Assembly: GCF_021730445.1 (NCBI RefSeq)
Contig: NZ_JADNRM010000006.1
Span: 62,001-126,000 of the forward strand
Source: Phocaeicola faecalis
Lineage (GTDB): Bacteria > Bacteroidota > Bacteroidia > Bacteroidales > Bacteroidaceae
DNA: 64,000 bases
Direction of reading: 5' to 3'
Positions 1 to 8,591 of the stretch are shown one piece after another (the first letter of the stretch is position 1; each line of letters begins with the position of its first letter). The position numbers and the translations under genes were made by a program. The notes under the pieces are model-generated. The model saw nothing but the letters and a program-made list of their open reading frames with translations. It had not been told where the DNA came from and made no database searches.

Positions 1-1089
1 TGTATCATGAAGATGTATCGGGAATGGCAACTGTCGGGTGACTATGCTTTTCTCCGGAAAAACTGGGGACAGGTTAAAAAAGTACTCTCTTATGCTTGGA
101 TAGAGAAAGGATGGGATGGCAATCAAGATGGAGTGATGGAAGGGTCACAGCATAACACAATGGATGTGAATTATTTTGGTCCTAATCCTCAAATGGGATT
201 CTGGTATATGGGGGCATTGCGGGCAGCCGAGGAAATGGCATGGGCTATGAAAGATAAATCTTTTGCCAAGAAGTGCCGGAGGTTGTTTGAACAGGGGAGT
301 CGGTGGATGGATGAGCATTTGTTTAACGGCGAATATTATGAACATCACATTACTGATCCTGAAACTTTTGAATTCATCAATATGAAAGATGCAGAAGGTA
401 AAATTCCGGCTTTCCAGTTGGGCAAAGGGTGTCTGGTTGACCAACTAGTGGGGCAGTATATGGCACATATTTGTGGGCTAGGATATTTAGGAGACAAAAA
501 GCATATTCATACAACTATGGAAAGCATTATGAAATATAACTATGTATCCGATTTCAGCCGGCATTTCAACAATATGCGTTCTTACGTAATGGGTAGGGAA
601 GCAGGGCTTCTGATGGCTTCATGGCCTAAAGGACGTTTGGAGGTACCCTTCCCTTATTTTGCGGAGGTGATGACCGGATTTGAATATTGTGCGGCTGTGG
701 GTATGATATATGAAGGAATGACGGATGAGGCATTGACTTGTATCCGTTCTATCCGTGACCGTTTTGATGGTGCCAAGCGTAATCCGTTCAGTGAACCAGA
801 ATGTGGACATCATTATGCTCGTTCAATGGCTAGTTGGGCGAGTGTAATCGCGCTGAGTGGATTTCACTACTCGGCAGTAGACAAACAAATGCAGTTTACG
901 TCTGCTCCCGGAACCTATTTTTGGAGCAATGGTTACGCATGGGGAATGTGCCGGATTTCTGGCGGTGAAGCTACATTGGAGGTACTGAAAGGAACTTTGG
1001 GCATTGAACGCCTCCGCATTGGGGATGTGACTGTGAAAACGAAGAAAAAGCAACTCGCGGCAGGAGAGTCCGAGAGTATAAAATTGTAA
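1..1089 (+). CDS. GH116-type glycosidase, C-terminal part (DUF608 family)
   Basis: The reading frame is open to the first base of the window, so the N-terminus lies outside. The visible 362 residues match the (alpha/alpha)6-barrel catalytic part of GH116/DUF608 proteins (beta-glucosidase / non-lysosomal glucosylceramidase-like): a D-x-DGVxEG-QHNTMD stretch near the start, then GPN and an ALRAAEEMA helix. GH116 enzymes hydrolyse beta-glucosides or related beta-linked sugars. The remaining helical repeats and the short beta tail ending in SIKL look complete. The next gene starts 4 bases later, so they are probably co-transcribed. The family call is by motif memory; the substrate cannot be read from the sequence. 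Confidence 0.8.
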   Translation, partial: CIMKMYREWQLSGDYAFLRKNWGQVKKVLSYAWIEKGWDGNQDGVMEGSQHNTMDVNYFGPNPQMGFWYMGALRAAEEMAWAMKDKSFAKKCRRLFEQGSRWMDEHLFNGEYYEHHITDPETFEFINMKDAEGKIPAFQLGKGCLVDQLVGQYMAHICGLGYLGDKKHIHTTMESIMKYNYVSDFSRHFNNMRSYVMGREAGLLMASWPKGRLEVPFPYFAEVMTGFEYCAAVGMIYEGMTDEALTCIRSIRDRFDGAKRNPFSEPECGHHYARSMASWASVIALSGFHYSAVDKQMQFTSAPGTYFWSNGYAWGMCRISGGEATLEVLKGTLGIERLRIGDVTVKTKKKQLAAGESESIKL

Positions 1090-1093
1090 ATTT

Positions 1094-1681
1094 ATGCGTT
1101 ATTGGTGTATTTTATTGGTTTGTATCAGTCTTATGTTGCCGGCCTGTCATAAACAGGCTGGCAATGCTCTGCATCTGGAAGAGATGCCGATGGCTGATTG
1201 GAAAGGAAGCTTGCAAGAAAAGCTGCCTTTATTGGGGCATCGTAATTGGATTGTTGCTACAGATATGGCATATCCCTTGCAGGTTGGTCCGGGTATCATC
1301 ACTTTATATGCTCCTGAAACTTTTGGAAATGTTGTCGCTTTTATAGTGGACCAGATTCGTCGGTCGGAGCATGTCTTTGCACATATATATCAGGACCGTG
1401 AGCAGTTGGCCTTGACGGAAGATCTGTGTCTCGGTGTGACGGCATACAGAAATTCGTTAGGTAAAGTATTAGATGGTGGAGGGAAAGTGACTTTTCTTCC
1501 CCACGAAGAACTGATTTCAAAGTTGGATAGCGTCAGCAAGCTCTATCAGGTAGTTGTCATTAAAACAGCTTTGACATTGCCTTACACATCTATTTTTTTT
1601 GAATTGGATTGTAAATATTGGGATGCAGTTCGGGAAGTAACTATAAGGAAACTGTCTAAGGATACGGTAGATAACCATTGA
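1094..1681 (+). CDS. RbsD/FucU-like sugar mutarotase lipoprotein
   Basis: The first 18 residues are a lipoprotein signal (LMLPAC, Cys18), so the 195-residue product is predicted to be exported and lipid-anchored. The mature part resembles the RbsD/FucU pyranase/mutarotase family: GHRNWIVATDMAYP parallels the GHxDEIVxADxxFP motif, and LPYTSIFFELDCKYWD parallels the family's C-terminal strand. Members interconvert pyranose/furanose forms or anomers of ribose or fucose and are normally cytoplasmic. An exported version next to a glycosidase suggests that it handles sugar released in the periplasm or at the surface. The usual catalytic His appears in GHRN; other active-site residues could not be checked. 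Confidence 0.68.
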   Translation: MRYWCILLVCISLMLPACHKQAGNALHLEEMPMADWKGSLQEKLPLLGHRNWIVATDMAYPLQVGPGIITLYAPETFGNVVAFIVDQIRRSEHVFAHIYQDREQLALTEDLCLGVTAYRNSLGKVLDGGGKVTFLPHEELISKLDSVSKLYQVVVIKTALTLPYTSIFFELDCKYWDAVREVTIRKLSKDTVDNH

Positions 1682-1796
1682 CTACACCGTATTTTGTAAT
1701 GTTTTCCATAAGGTTGTCATGCAATGTGGTAAAAGGATAAGACAAGTGCGAGTCATGTTAATTAAAAAGCCGTCTACAGTATATTAGAACAAACTT

Positions 1797-1827
1797 TTTG
1801 TAATTTGCGCAAAAGTACCGATATTTG
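1797..1827 (+). promoter_or_regulatory. Bacteroides-type promoter for the DUF2027-Smr gene
   Basis: A TTTG -33 element (1797-1800) is followed after 19 bases by GATATTTG (1820-1827), one mismatch from the TAnnTTTG -7 consensus. The spacing is the usual one and the ATG follows 22 bases later. The rest of the 168-base gap (1682-1849) shows nothing else recognisable. Confidence 0.6.
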
Positions 1828-1849
1828 TGCGAACTAAAAAGAAAACAAT

Positions 1850-2941
1850 ATGAAAATAGGAGATAAAGTCCGTTTTCTCAGTGAAGTGGGTGGCGGCATT
1901 GTGACAGGATTTCAGGGGAAAGATATTGCATTGGTAGAAGATGCCGATGGGTTTGATATTCCGATGCCTATTAAAGAATGTGTGGTAATAGATGCTGATG
2001 ACTATAATATGAAGCGCAAACCTGTTGCGCAGAAAGAGGTGCCCGGTGCTGCCAAATCCAAAGGAGCTGTGCAGACTGTGAAAAAAACAATGGAAGAGGA
2101 GGAGGAAGACGAGCGCCCCATCACTTACCGTGCCGCCGAGCGTAAAGGAGGAGATGTGCTTAATGTAATGTTGGCCTTTGTTCCGCAAGGCATCAAGGCG
2201 ATTTCGAGCACCGGTTTTGATGCTTATATTATCAATGACAGTAATTATACGCTTTCCTTTGCTTACCTCTGTGCCGAAGGTCATAATTGGCGTGTGCGGA
2301 GTTGTGGAACAGTGCAGCCGAATACCAAATTCTATATTGAAGAGTTTGACAAGAGCATTCTGAATGAATTGGAGCATGTGGCTGTACAAGTGCTTGCTTT
2401 TAAAGATAACAAAAGCTTTATGATAAAGCCGGCCGTATCGGTGGAACTCCGTATAGACACGGTCAAGTTTTATAAACTCCATACGTTCCGCGAAAGCATA
2501 TTCTTTGAAGAACCGTCATTGATTTATGATATTGTGAAAGATGATATGCCTGCCCGCCAGACCTTTTTAAATGCGGACGATATTAAGGGGGCGCTTTTGG
2601 CGAAGAAAGCTGCTGATACTATTCCGGCACGAAAGCCCGAGGTAAAGGCTCCGCAGAGTGATATCGTGGAGATAGACCTTCACGCCCATGAGTTGCTCGA
2701 CTCTACTGCCGGTATGAGCAATAGTGAGATTCTGAACTATCAGCTCGATGTGTTCCGCAGGACTTTGGAGGAATACAGGAACAAGAAAGGGCAGAAGATT
2801 GTTTTCATTCATGGCAAGGGCGACGGCGTTTTGCGCAAAGCCATTTTACAAGAATTGAAATATAAGTATAAGAACTATCAAAGTCAGGACGCTTCTTTCC
2901 GTGAATATGGCTTTGGAGCGACTATGGTAACGATTCGTTAA
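1850..2941 (+). CDS. DUF2027 domain protein with C-terminal Smr domain
   Basis: A 363-residue cytoplasmic protein. Residues 1-75 form a small beta domain ([22 protein letters not shown]3-like) followed by a charged linker rich in Glu. The centre is the DUF2027 beta-sandwich typical of Bacteroidetes. Residues about 285-363 are an Smr domain, with IDLHAHEL near its start and [12 protein letters not shown] in the centre. Smr domains are found at the end of MutS2 and in nucleases that act on branched DNA or stalled ribosomes (SmrB-type), so a nucleic-acid role is likely but the substrate is unknown. It is followed at 3 bases by a thioesterase gene. Confidence 0.85.
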   Translation: MKIGDKVRFLSEVGGGIVTGFQGKDIALVEDADGFDIPMPIKECVVIDADDYNMKRKPVAQKEVPGAAKSKGAVQTVKKTMEEEEEDERPITYRAAERKGGDVLNVMLAFVPQGIKAISSTGFDAYIINDSNYTLSFAYLCAEGHNWRVRSCGTVQPNTKFYIEEFDKSILNELEHVAVQVLAFKDNKSFMIKPAVSVELRIDTVKFYKLHTFRESIFFEEPSLIYDIVKDDMPARQTFLNADDIKGALLAKKAADTIPARKPEVKAPQSDIVEIDLHAHELLDSTAGMSNSEILNYQLDVFRRTLEEYRNKKGQKIVFIHGKGDGVLRKAILQELKYKYKNYQSQDASFREYGFGATMVTIR

Positions 2942-2944
2942 TAT

Positions 2945-3355
2945 ATGCAGACATTAAAAGAGTTTCTGAAAACAGATCAGTTTGCTTCGTGCACCGGTGT
3001 GGAGCTGCTGGAAATAAAACCGGGATATGCACGTGCGCGTATGTTGGTTACGGAACGGCATCTTAACGGTGGAGGAGTGTGTCAGGGAGGGGCATTGTTT
3101 ACGCTGGCGGATTTGGCTTTTGCTGCCGTGGCAAACAGCCATCGTCGGCTTACACTTTCCGTGACAGCGAATATTACTTTCCTGCGTTCTGCAAGACTGG
3201 GATATGTGTATGCAGATGCCACGGAGGTGTTTAATCACCACCGTATTCCTTTTGTGGAAGTGAAGATAACGGATGAAAAAGGCGAATTGATTGCTATATT
3301 TACCTCATCGGGCTACAGAAAAGAAACGGAGTTGCCGGTGGAGGAGTTGGAATAA
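2945..3355 (+). CDS. PaaI-family hotdog thioesterase
   Basis: A 136-residue single hotdog domain. RHLNGGGVCQGGALFTLADLAFA is the PaaI-type helix, with Asn/Gly before the central helix and a catalytic acidic residue in LADLAF. SVTANITFLRSA is the second conserved strand. PaaI-type enzymes hydrolyse aryl- or acyl-CoA thioesters. The gene starts 3 bases after the DUF2027-Smr stop, so translation is probably coupled. The CoA substrate is not predictable; nothing nearby encodes a CoA ligase. Confidence 0.88.
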   Translation: MQTLKEFLKTDQFASCTGVELLEIKPGYARARMLVTERHLNGGGVCQGGALFTLADLAFAAVANSHRRLTLSVTANITFLRSARLGYVYADATEVFNHHRIPFVEVKITDEKGELIAIFTSSGYRKETELPVEELE

Positions 3356-3397
3356 TATACAGTAAGAAGAGGGTGTGTCGAAACGCTCATAAACTAA

Positions 3398-3437
3398 AAA
3401 TCACCCTCGCTACAGGCAGTTGTAGCGAGGGTGATTT
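3398..3437. terminator. Bidirectional intrinsic terminator
   Basis: A perfect 17-bp inverted repeat (3398-3414 with 3421-3437) around a 6-base loop lies between two convergent genes. On the minus strand it is followed directly by a T-rich run, so it mainly ends the 3480-4088 gene; on plus it can block read-through from the thioesterase operon. Confidence 0.9.
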
Positions 3438-3479
3438 CGATAAAAGGGAAGTTTTGACACATTTGCATACAGGTATCTA

Positions 3480-4088
3480 TTATCCTTCTTTTACTTTCGC
3501 TTTTCCAATCTGGCCGGGTTCGACGAATAAATATTTATATCCTACACGGATAGCAGCCAGATTCAATGCTTCGAGACGTGCACGACGTACCAGCAGGGCA
3601 GTCATTTCGTGTATGCGTCCGTCTACATAACCAATCATTTCACTTTCGGTAGTTTCTTCCGAGCCATACGTGCCGGCACTTTGCACCACCATGAAGGGTG
3701 ATTCCGTACCTGCTTTATCCATACCGATAGCTATTGCAACATATATCCACATCGGCCCATGAGCAACCACTTTACGTGCTGTGGCTGTGCGGCTTTCTCC
3801 TTTTGCCAACGTGCCGTGGCAACCGCCGGCAGACGACTGAATCAATTGTCCCAATCCATATACCGAAGCCTTGTCATCGGATGCATCCAATGGTTGTTCA
3901 AACAAAACTTCTTCACCTGTTCTCGGGTGAGTGACATGATAGTGGTCTACTTCGGGTATCAATCCTCCGGCTTCGTTATCGCCGACAGCTCCGGTTACCA
4001 GTTTGACATTCAGAAAACTACCGTTTAGGGCAGCTTCGTATACCACATCTGTCAGTGCGGCATTGCTAGTTAATTCTAATTCTTTCAT
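3480..4088 (-). CDS. Conserved hypothetical protein (202 aa)
   Basis: Not recognised. The product has no signal peptide or membrane segment. It begins MKELELTSNAALTDVVYEAA and carries glycine-rich central strands (SSAGGCHGTLAKGES), then two clear helices (a HEMTALLVRRARLEALNLAA segment). Codon use and the strong terminator behind it support a real gene. It is transcribed in the same direction as the etf/acyl-CoA dehydrogenase operon but is separated from it by that operon's own terminator, so it is probably a separate unit. A small-molecule-binding or enzymatic role is possible, but there is no evidence for either. Confidence 0.8.
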   Translation of the reverse strand: MKELELTSNAALTDVVYEAALNGSFLNVKLVTGAVGDNEAGGLIPEVDHYHVTHPRTGEEVLFEQPLDASDDKASVYGLGQLIQSSAGGCHGTLAKGESRTATARKVVAHGPMWIYVAIAIGMDKAGTESPFMVVQSAGTYGSEETTESEMIGYVDGRIHEMTALLVRRARLEALNLAAIRVGYKYLFVEPGQIGKAKVKEG

Positions 4089-4183
4089 AAGTCAAGGTTC
4101 TTTTATTTGTTTTTTCCCACTACCAACACGCCGAAAGCAGGAAAAGATTATAAAAGAACGGCAAAGTTTGTGAAAGGGGATAC

Positions 4184-4220
4184 AAAAAAAGGAAGAAGTA
4201 TCAGTTTCAATACCTCTTCC
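4184..4220 (-). terminator. Terminator of the etfB-etfA-acd operon
   Basis: Read on the minus strand, an 11-bp stem (4210-4220 with 4191-4201, one G-U pair) with an 8-base loop is followed by seven T residues (4190-4184). It lies 52 bases past the acyl-CoA dehydrogenase stop. Confidence 0.88.
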
Positions 4221-4272
4221 CTTTTATTCTTATCTCTCTCGCTTTCCCGTTATGTTGTCGGGGTGGCGGTGT

Positions 4273-5979
4273 TTACTGGCGGTAGTTAGCCAAATCTTCA
4301 ACTTTAAATTTGCGGATGAAGTTGAAGTGCTTTTCTATTTCGGCCTCTGCATAGTTTACATATACATGAGCTGATTTGGCGAACAATTCAGGTGCTTTTG
4401 TCGCATCTTGAATAAGGAGATGTGACATGATGCATACAGCTGCCATTTCATAAAGACGGCGTGCAACGAAATCAAGTGACTCTTGATTCTGAGCCTCTTT
4501 TACAGCATTGGTGCATGCGTCAAACTTGTTGGCCATTTCTTTTACGCGGTCCATCAGCGGTTGCATTTCTTCACTGCAAGGGATGGCTTCGTAGTTGCGA
4601 AGAGTAGCGATGTAAGAACCGTTGGTAACGTAACGGATAGCGGCTACGGTCTGCAACTGGGTAGTACCTTCGTAAATGCTGGTGATACGTGCATCGCGAT
4701 AAATGCGCTGGCAAGCATATTCCATCATGAAACCTGAGCCACCATGAATCTGGATACAATCGTATGCATTCTGGTTGGCATATTCAGAGTTCATACCCTT
4801 TGAAAGCGGAGTGAAGCTGTCGGCTAACTTGGCATAAGTCTTTTGTTCCTGACGTTCTTCGGGAGTCAGTTTCCGTTCGCGGGCAATATCATCCAATGCT
4901 TTATAAATATCTACATAGCGCGAAGTTTGATAAAGCAATGCACGGCCTGCATCCAGCTTGGCTTTCATGATAGCCAGCATGTCATATACTGCCGGGAAGT
5001 CAATAATCGCTTTACCGAACTGCTTACGTTCTTTGGCGTATGCCAATCCTTCGTTGTAAGCAGCCTGTGACAAACCTACTGACTGGGCAGCGATACCCAG
5101 ACGGGCACCGTTCATCAATGCCATCACGTATTTAATCAAACCGAGCTTACGGTCACCGCAAAGTTCGGCTTTCGCGTTCTTGTAAACCAGTTCGCAGGTA
5201 GGAGAACCGTGGATACCTAATTTGTTTTCGATACGGCGAACGTCTACACCACCTTCGTTTTTGTCATAGATGAACATAGACAAACCGCGTCCGTCTTTTG
5301 TTCCTTCTTCGCTACGTGCCAATACCAGGTGAAGATTAGCGTCACCATTAGTGATGAAACGTTTTACACCGTTCAGGCGCCAGCAGTTGTTGGCCTCATC
5401 GAAAGTGGCTTTCAGCATCACTGATTGAAGGTCGGAACCGGCATCGGGCTCGGTCAAGTCCATAGACATGGTTTCTCCGGCACAAATACGGGGAATGAAA
5501 CGGCTGTGCTGGTCTTCGTTACCGAATTCATACAGTGTTTCGATACAGTCCTGCAAAGACCAGATGTTTCCGAAGCCCGCATCGGCAGCGGCAACAATTT
5601 CAGCGCACATGGTGTACGGGGTGATAGGGAAGTTCAAGCCACCGAAACGACGGGGCATGGTCATACCGTTCAGTCCGGCTTTTACCATGGCATCCAGGTT
5701 TTGTTTGGTTCCTGAAGCATATTCCACACGTCCGTTTCCGCAGTGAGGACCTTCTTCGTCCACCCCTTCGGCATTGGGAGCAATGGTTTCACCTGTTATC
5801 TCACCTGTGATTTCCAGAATCTTATCGTAAGAGTCCATTGCATCGGCATAATCCTGCGGTGCATAGTCGAACTCGTCTTTATCTCTATAGTCGCGCTCTT
5901 TCAGTTGGCAGATGCGCTCCATCATCGGATTGTTCAAGTGATACTTGAGTTCCGGTATATCGGTATAAAAGTTTGCCAT
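4273..5979 (-). CDS. Acyl-CoA dehydrogenase with C-terminal extension
   Basis: A 568-residue flavoprotein, longer than the usual 380-400 residues; the extra C-terminal helical domain fits the large acyl-CoA dehydrogenase subgroup. MDLTEPDAGSDLQ is the FAD/substrate signature, HGSPTCEL and ERKQFGKAIIDFPAV are core motifs, and IYEGTTQLQT near residue 440 carries the catalytic Glu position. It oxidises an acyl-CoA to the enoyl-CoA (or the reverse), passing electrons to EtfAB encoded just upstream. Its ATG overlaps the etfA stop by one base (TAATG), so translation is probably coupled. Chain-length specificity cannot be read; no thiolase, crotonase or hydroxyacyl-CoA dehydrogenase gene is adjacent. 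Confidence 0.95.
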   Translation of the reverse strand: MANFYTDIPELKYHLNNPMMERICQLKERDYRDKDEFDYAPQDYADAMDSYDKILEITGEITGETIAPNAEGVDEEGPHCGNGRVEYASGTKQNLDAMVKAGLNGMTMPRRFGGLNFPITPYTMCAEIVAAADAGFGNIWSLQDCIETLYEFGNEDQHSRFIPRICAGETMSMDLTEPDAGSDLQSVMLKATFDEANNCWRLNGVKRFITNGDANLHLVLARSEEGTKDGRGLSMFIYDKNEGGVDVRRIENKLGIHGSPTCELVYKNAKAELCGDRKLGLIKYVMALMNGARLGIAAQSVGLSQAAYNEGLAYAKERKQFGKAIIDFPAVYDMLAIMKAKLDAGRALLYQTSRYVDIYKALDDIARERKLTPEERQEQKTYAKLADSFTPLSKGMNSEYANQNAYDCIQIHGGSGFMMEYACQRIYRDARITSIYEGTTQLQTVAAIRYVTNGSYIATLRNYEAIPCSEEMQPLMDRVKEMANKFDACTNAVKEAQNQESLDFVARRLYEMAAVCIMSHLLIQDATKAPELFAKSAHVYVNYAEAEIEKHFNFIRKFKVEDLANYRQ

Positions 5980-6998
5980 TACTTACTGTTCTTTTTATAA
6001 TACTTAATCAATTTTGGAACGACTTCTTCCACAGTGCCGTTTATCACATAGTCGGCAATGGTGTTGATAGGAGCGTTCGGGTCACTGTTTACAGAGATGA
6101 TGATACCTGCATCCTGCATACCTGCGATGTGCTGGATTTGTCCGGAGATACCGCAAGCGATGTACAGTTTGGGACGGACGGTAACACCTGTCTGGCCAAT
6201 CTGACGGTCATGGTCTGCATAACCTGCATCGACAGCCGCACGGCTGGCACCCACTTCGGCGTGAAGTTCTTTAGCCAGTTCGAACAGTTTGTCAAAACCT
6301 TCTTTAGATCCCATACCATAACCTCCGGCAATCACGATAGGTGCGCCTTTCAGGTTATGTTTGGCCTTTTCTACATGGCGGTCGATGACTTTCACTACAT
6401 AGTCTGTTTCAGGAACAAACTTGGCAACGTCGTGGTTCACCACTTCACCTTTGTAGTTCTCATCCAGAATTTCTTTCTTCATCACACCTTCGCGAACGGT
6501 CGCCATCTGCGGACGGTGTTCGGGGTTGACGATGGTTGCAACGATGTTACCACCGAAGGCGGGACGAATCTGGTACAACAGGTTTTCGTAAGTAATGCCG
6601 TTCTTCTTGTCTTCGTGAGCGCCGATTTCCAACTGAGTACAGTCGGCAGTCAGTCCGCTGGTCAGTGCCGAAGAAACGCGCGGACCCAAGTCGCGACCGA
6701 TAACGGTAGCACCCATCAGGCAGATTTGCGGTTTTTCTGCTTTGAACAGATTCACCAAGATAGAAGTGTGGGGCAGTGAAGTATAAGGGAATAAGCCGGG
6801 AGCATCGAATACATGAAGTTTGTCGACACCGTAGGGCAATACTTGTTTTTCAATTCCTTCAAGGCCGGTTCCGGCAGCGATTGCCTCAAGCTGGCAGCCT
6901 AACTGATTAGCTAATTTACGACCTTTGGTTAAAAGTTCGAGACTCACATCGGCCACTGTTGTGCCTTCAATCTCGCAATATACAAATACATTATTCAT
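5979..6998 (-). CDS. etfA: Electron transfer flavoprotein alpha subunit
   Basis: A 339-residue EtfA. The N-terminal domain (about 1-190) begins MNNVFVYCEIEGTTVADVS. The C-terminal FAD domain holds GASRAAVDAGYADHDRQIGQTG and YIACGISGQIQHIAGM, the classic EtfA FAD signature, followed by NSDPNAPI. EtfAB carries electrons between acyl-CoA dehydrogenase and a quinone or ferredoxin/NADH system. It lies 5 bases downstream of etfB and overlaps the dehydrogenase start, so the three form one operon. Confidence 0.96.
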   Translation of the reverse strand: MNNVFVYCEIEGTTVADVSLELLTKGRKLANQLGCQLEAIAAGTGLEGIEKQVLPYGVDKLHVFDAPGLFPYTSLPHTSILVNLFKAEKPQICLMGATVIGRDLGPRVSSALTSGLTADCTQLEIGAHEDKKNGITYENLLYQIRPAFGGNIVATIVNPEHRPQMATVREGVMKKEILDENYKGEVVNHDVAKFVPETDYVVKVIDRHVEKAKHNLKGAPIVIAGGYGMGSKEGFDKLFELAKELHAEVGASRAAVDAGYADHDRQIGQTGVTVRPKLYIACGISGQIQHIAGMQDAGIIISVNSDPNAPINTIADYVINGTVEEVVPKLIKYYKKNSK

Positions 6999-7003
6999 AA
7001 TCG

Positions 7004-7897
7004 TTATCCTATTGTGTGGTTAGCTAACAGTTCTACAATCAATCCTTCTACATCTTGGTCGCTTCCTGTCATGGTCTTGCTCTCTTTAGCCTGGAAGACG
7101 ATGTTTTCAATTTTCTTCACTTTGGTGGGAGAACCTGACAGACCGCACTGTTTGGTATCGCCACATACATCGGCTACACTCCATTCAGTAATATTCAGAT
7201 AAGGATACTTTTCGTATAGTTCGGCGTATGGCAGCGCTGCTCCTTCTTTGGTGATGGCAGCTTTTTCCTGTGCACCGAGGGCACGTTTATATTTCTGTAA
7301 CAGTTTGGCGTTGCGCGGACGGCAGGGAGCTGCACTTCCGTTTACAGTCAACACAATAGGCAGAGGGCCTTCCACTGTTTCCACTCCACCGTCAATATGA
7401 CGTTTCACCGTGATGCGACGGGCAGTTTCGTCTACATTCAGAATCTCTTCAGTGTAAGTTATCTGGCTTAATCCCAGTTTTTCTGCAACCTGCGGGCCTA
7501 CCTGTGCGGTATCACCGTCGATAGCTTGGCGTCCGCCGATAATCAGGTCATATTCGCCTATTTTGCGGATAGCGGTGGCGATGGCATACGAAGTGGCCAG
7601 GGTGTCGGCCCCAGCAAAAGCACGGTCGGTCAATAAATATCCATTGTCTGCTCCTCTGTAGAGTCCTTCACGAATGACTTCGGCAGCGCGTCCGGGGCCC
7701 ATGGTCAGAATGGTAACAGTGGAGCCGGGATGTGTGTCTTTCAGTCTGAGTGCCTGTTCCAAGGCGTTCAGGTCTTCCGGGTTGAAGATGGCCGGAAGTG
7801 CTGCACGGTTGATGGTGCCGTCAGCGTTCATGGCATCTTTCCCAACGTTGCGTGTGTCGGGAACTTGTTTTGCCAGTACTACAATTTTTAAACTCAT
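7004..7897 (-). CDS. etfB: Electron transfer flavoprotein beta subunit
   Basis: A 297-residue EtfB when started at the Met of MSLKIVVLAKQVPDT. A start 45 bases upstream (7942) is rejected because the -7 promoter element lies there. Visible motifs are KQVPDT, NPEDLNALEQALRLKD, TMGPGRAAEVIREGLYRGAD, DRAFAGADTLATS and GGRQAIDGDTAQVGP, the AMP/FAD-binding EtfB core. From memory these blocks match bifurcating EtfB proteins such as that of Acidaminococcus more closely than mitochondrial EtfB. It is the first gene of the operon etfB-etfA-acyl-CoA dehydrogenase. Confidence 0.95.
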   Translation of the reverse strand: MSLKIVVLAKQVPDTRNVGKDAMNADGTINRAALPAIFNPEDLNALEQALRLKDTHPGSTVTILTMGPGRAAEVIREGLYRGADNGYLLTDRAFAGADTLATSYAIATAIRKIGEYDLIIGGRQAIDGDTAQVGPQVAEKLGLSQITYTEEILNVDETARRITVKRHIDGGVETVEGPLPIVLTVNGSAAPCRPRNAKLLQKYKRALGAQEKAAITKEGAALPYAELYEKYPYLNITEWSVADVCGDTKQCGLSGSPTKVKKIENIVFQAKESKTMTGSDQDVEGLIVELLANHTIG

Positions 7898-7939
7898 ATA
7901 TTTATATATATTTGGTATTAGTAAAATCTGTTTTGGCGG

Positions 7940-7969
7940 CAAATTTAAGCAAACTATTTAAGCGACAAA
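7940..7969 (-). promoter_or_regulatory. Promoter of the etfB-etfA-acd operon
   Basis: On the minus strand TTTG (7969-7966) is followed after 18 bases by TAAATTTG (7947-7940), an exact match to TAnnTTTG. Transcription would begin near 7933, giving a leader of about 36 bases before the etfB ATG at 7897. Confidence 0.7.
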
Positions 7970-7984
7970 AGGATATGACGAGAA

Positions 7985-7996
7985 AATGTGCACATT
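7985..7996. promoter_or_regulatory. Perfect 12-bp palindrome upstream of the etf promoter
   Basis: AATGTGCACATT is a perfect palindrome 16 bp upstream of the -33 element of the etf promoter and 31 bp past the stop of the 8027 gene. It could be an operator for the acyl-CoA dehydrogenase operon. No regulator gene is adjacent, so this is only a possibility. Confidence 0.35.
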
Positions 7997-8026
7997 CTTG
8001 TGAAGTTTGAGCAATTTGTCTGCATG

Positions 8027-8407
8027 CTAGTATTCGTCAAGGAAGCGCAGGAAAACAATATTTTCTCCGGTTTTTACCTTTCCGCTTGCTATCCATTCGG
8101 GTTTTACGCGGAAAGTTTTGAGACATTTGTCTATTTTGTTGGTAATCAGTGAAGGTTGTTTCTTTTCGTATTCCAACACATTTATCTTTCCTTCTTTATT
8201 TATAGAAACTTTTGCTTTGACATTGCGAATCGTTTTGCCCATGTTGGATTTACTTTTATCCAAGTCTATCCAAAAGATAACGGAAGCCTTGGGGAACTTA
8301 CCGGTTTGTATCACCTCATGGCAAACTGTCATGGCATTTTTTTTCGGGGTAGAGGCATATCCGGTAGCAGACAATGCCATAAACAGGATTAACAGAATGT
8401 TTTTCAT
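8027..8407 (-). CDS. Small exported hypothetical protein (126 aa)
   Basis: An N-terminal signal peptide (MKNILLILFMALSATGYAS) precedes about 107 mature residues with two Cys (CHEVIQ and DKCLKTF) and mixed beta/alpha character. The pattern VKAKVSINKEGKINVLEYEK followed by a helix and a last strand (ENIVFLRFLDEY) loosely resembles the TonB-C-like fold seen in other small Bacteroides periplasmic proteins. I do not recognise the family with certainty. It stands alone between the etf promoter region and a divergent exported gene; a weak -7-like site (TATCTTTA, 8443-8436) lies upstream. Confidence 0.75.
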   Translation of the reverse strand: MKNILLILFMALSATGYASTPKKNAMTVCHEVIQTGKFPKASVIFWIDLDKSKSNMGKTIRNVKAKVSINKEGKINVLEYEKKQPSLITNKIDKCLKTFRVKPEWIASGKVKTGENIVFLRFLDEY

Positions 8408-8504
8408 ATTTGATATGGATTTATATTAAACTGCCTAAAGATAGGAATTTCTTTGAAAATGAACGAAATAGAAGAGGATAAATTTTATTTTGCAAAATAA
8501 TTGT

Positions 8505-8512
8505 TAGCTTTG
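8505..8512 (+). promoter_or_regulatory. -7 promoter element (TAGCTTTG)
   Basis: An exact TAnnTTTG match 79 bases before the ATG of the 8592 gene. No TTTG lies at the usual 19-21-base spacing, so the -33 element is poor. The 184-base gap 8408-8591 contains nothing else I can name. Confidence 0.45.
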
Positions 8513-8591
8513 TCATCCTATTAAGCTGTAGTTTGTTATAACAAATAGTAGGGTATGCACTGTGATAAAAGAAACATTAAATAAATGGATT

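Noticed and set aside
1784-2482. 232-codon minus-strand open frame over the DUF2027-Smr gene
   Set aside because: Covers the promoter and coding sequence of a recognisable gene and shows no domain of its own.
5973-6779. 268-codon plus-strand open frame over etfA
   Set aside because: Antisense to a clear EtfA with its FAD signature; low-quality composition.
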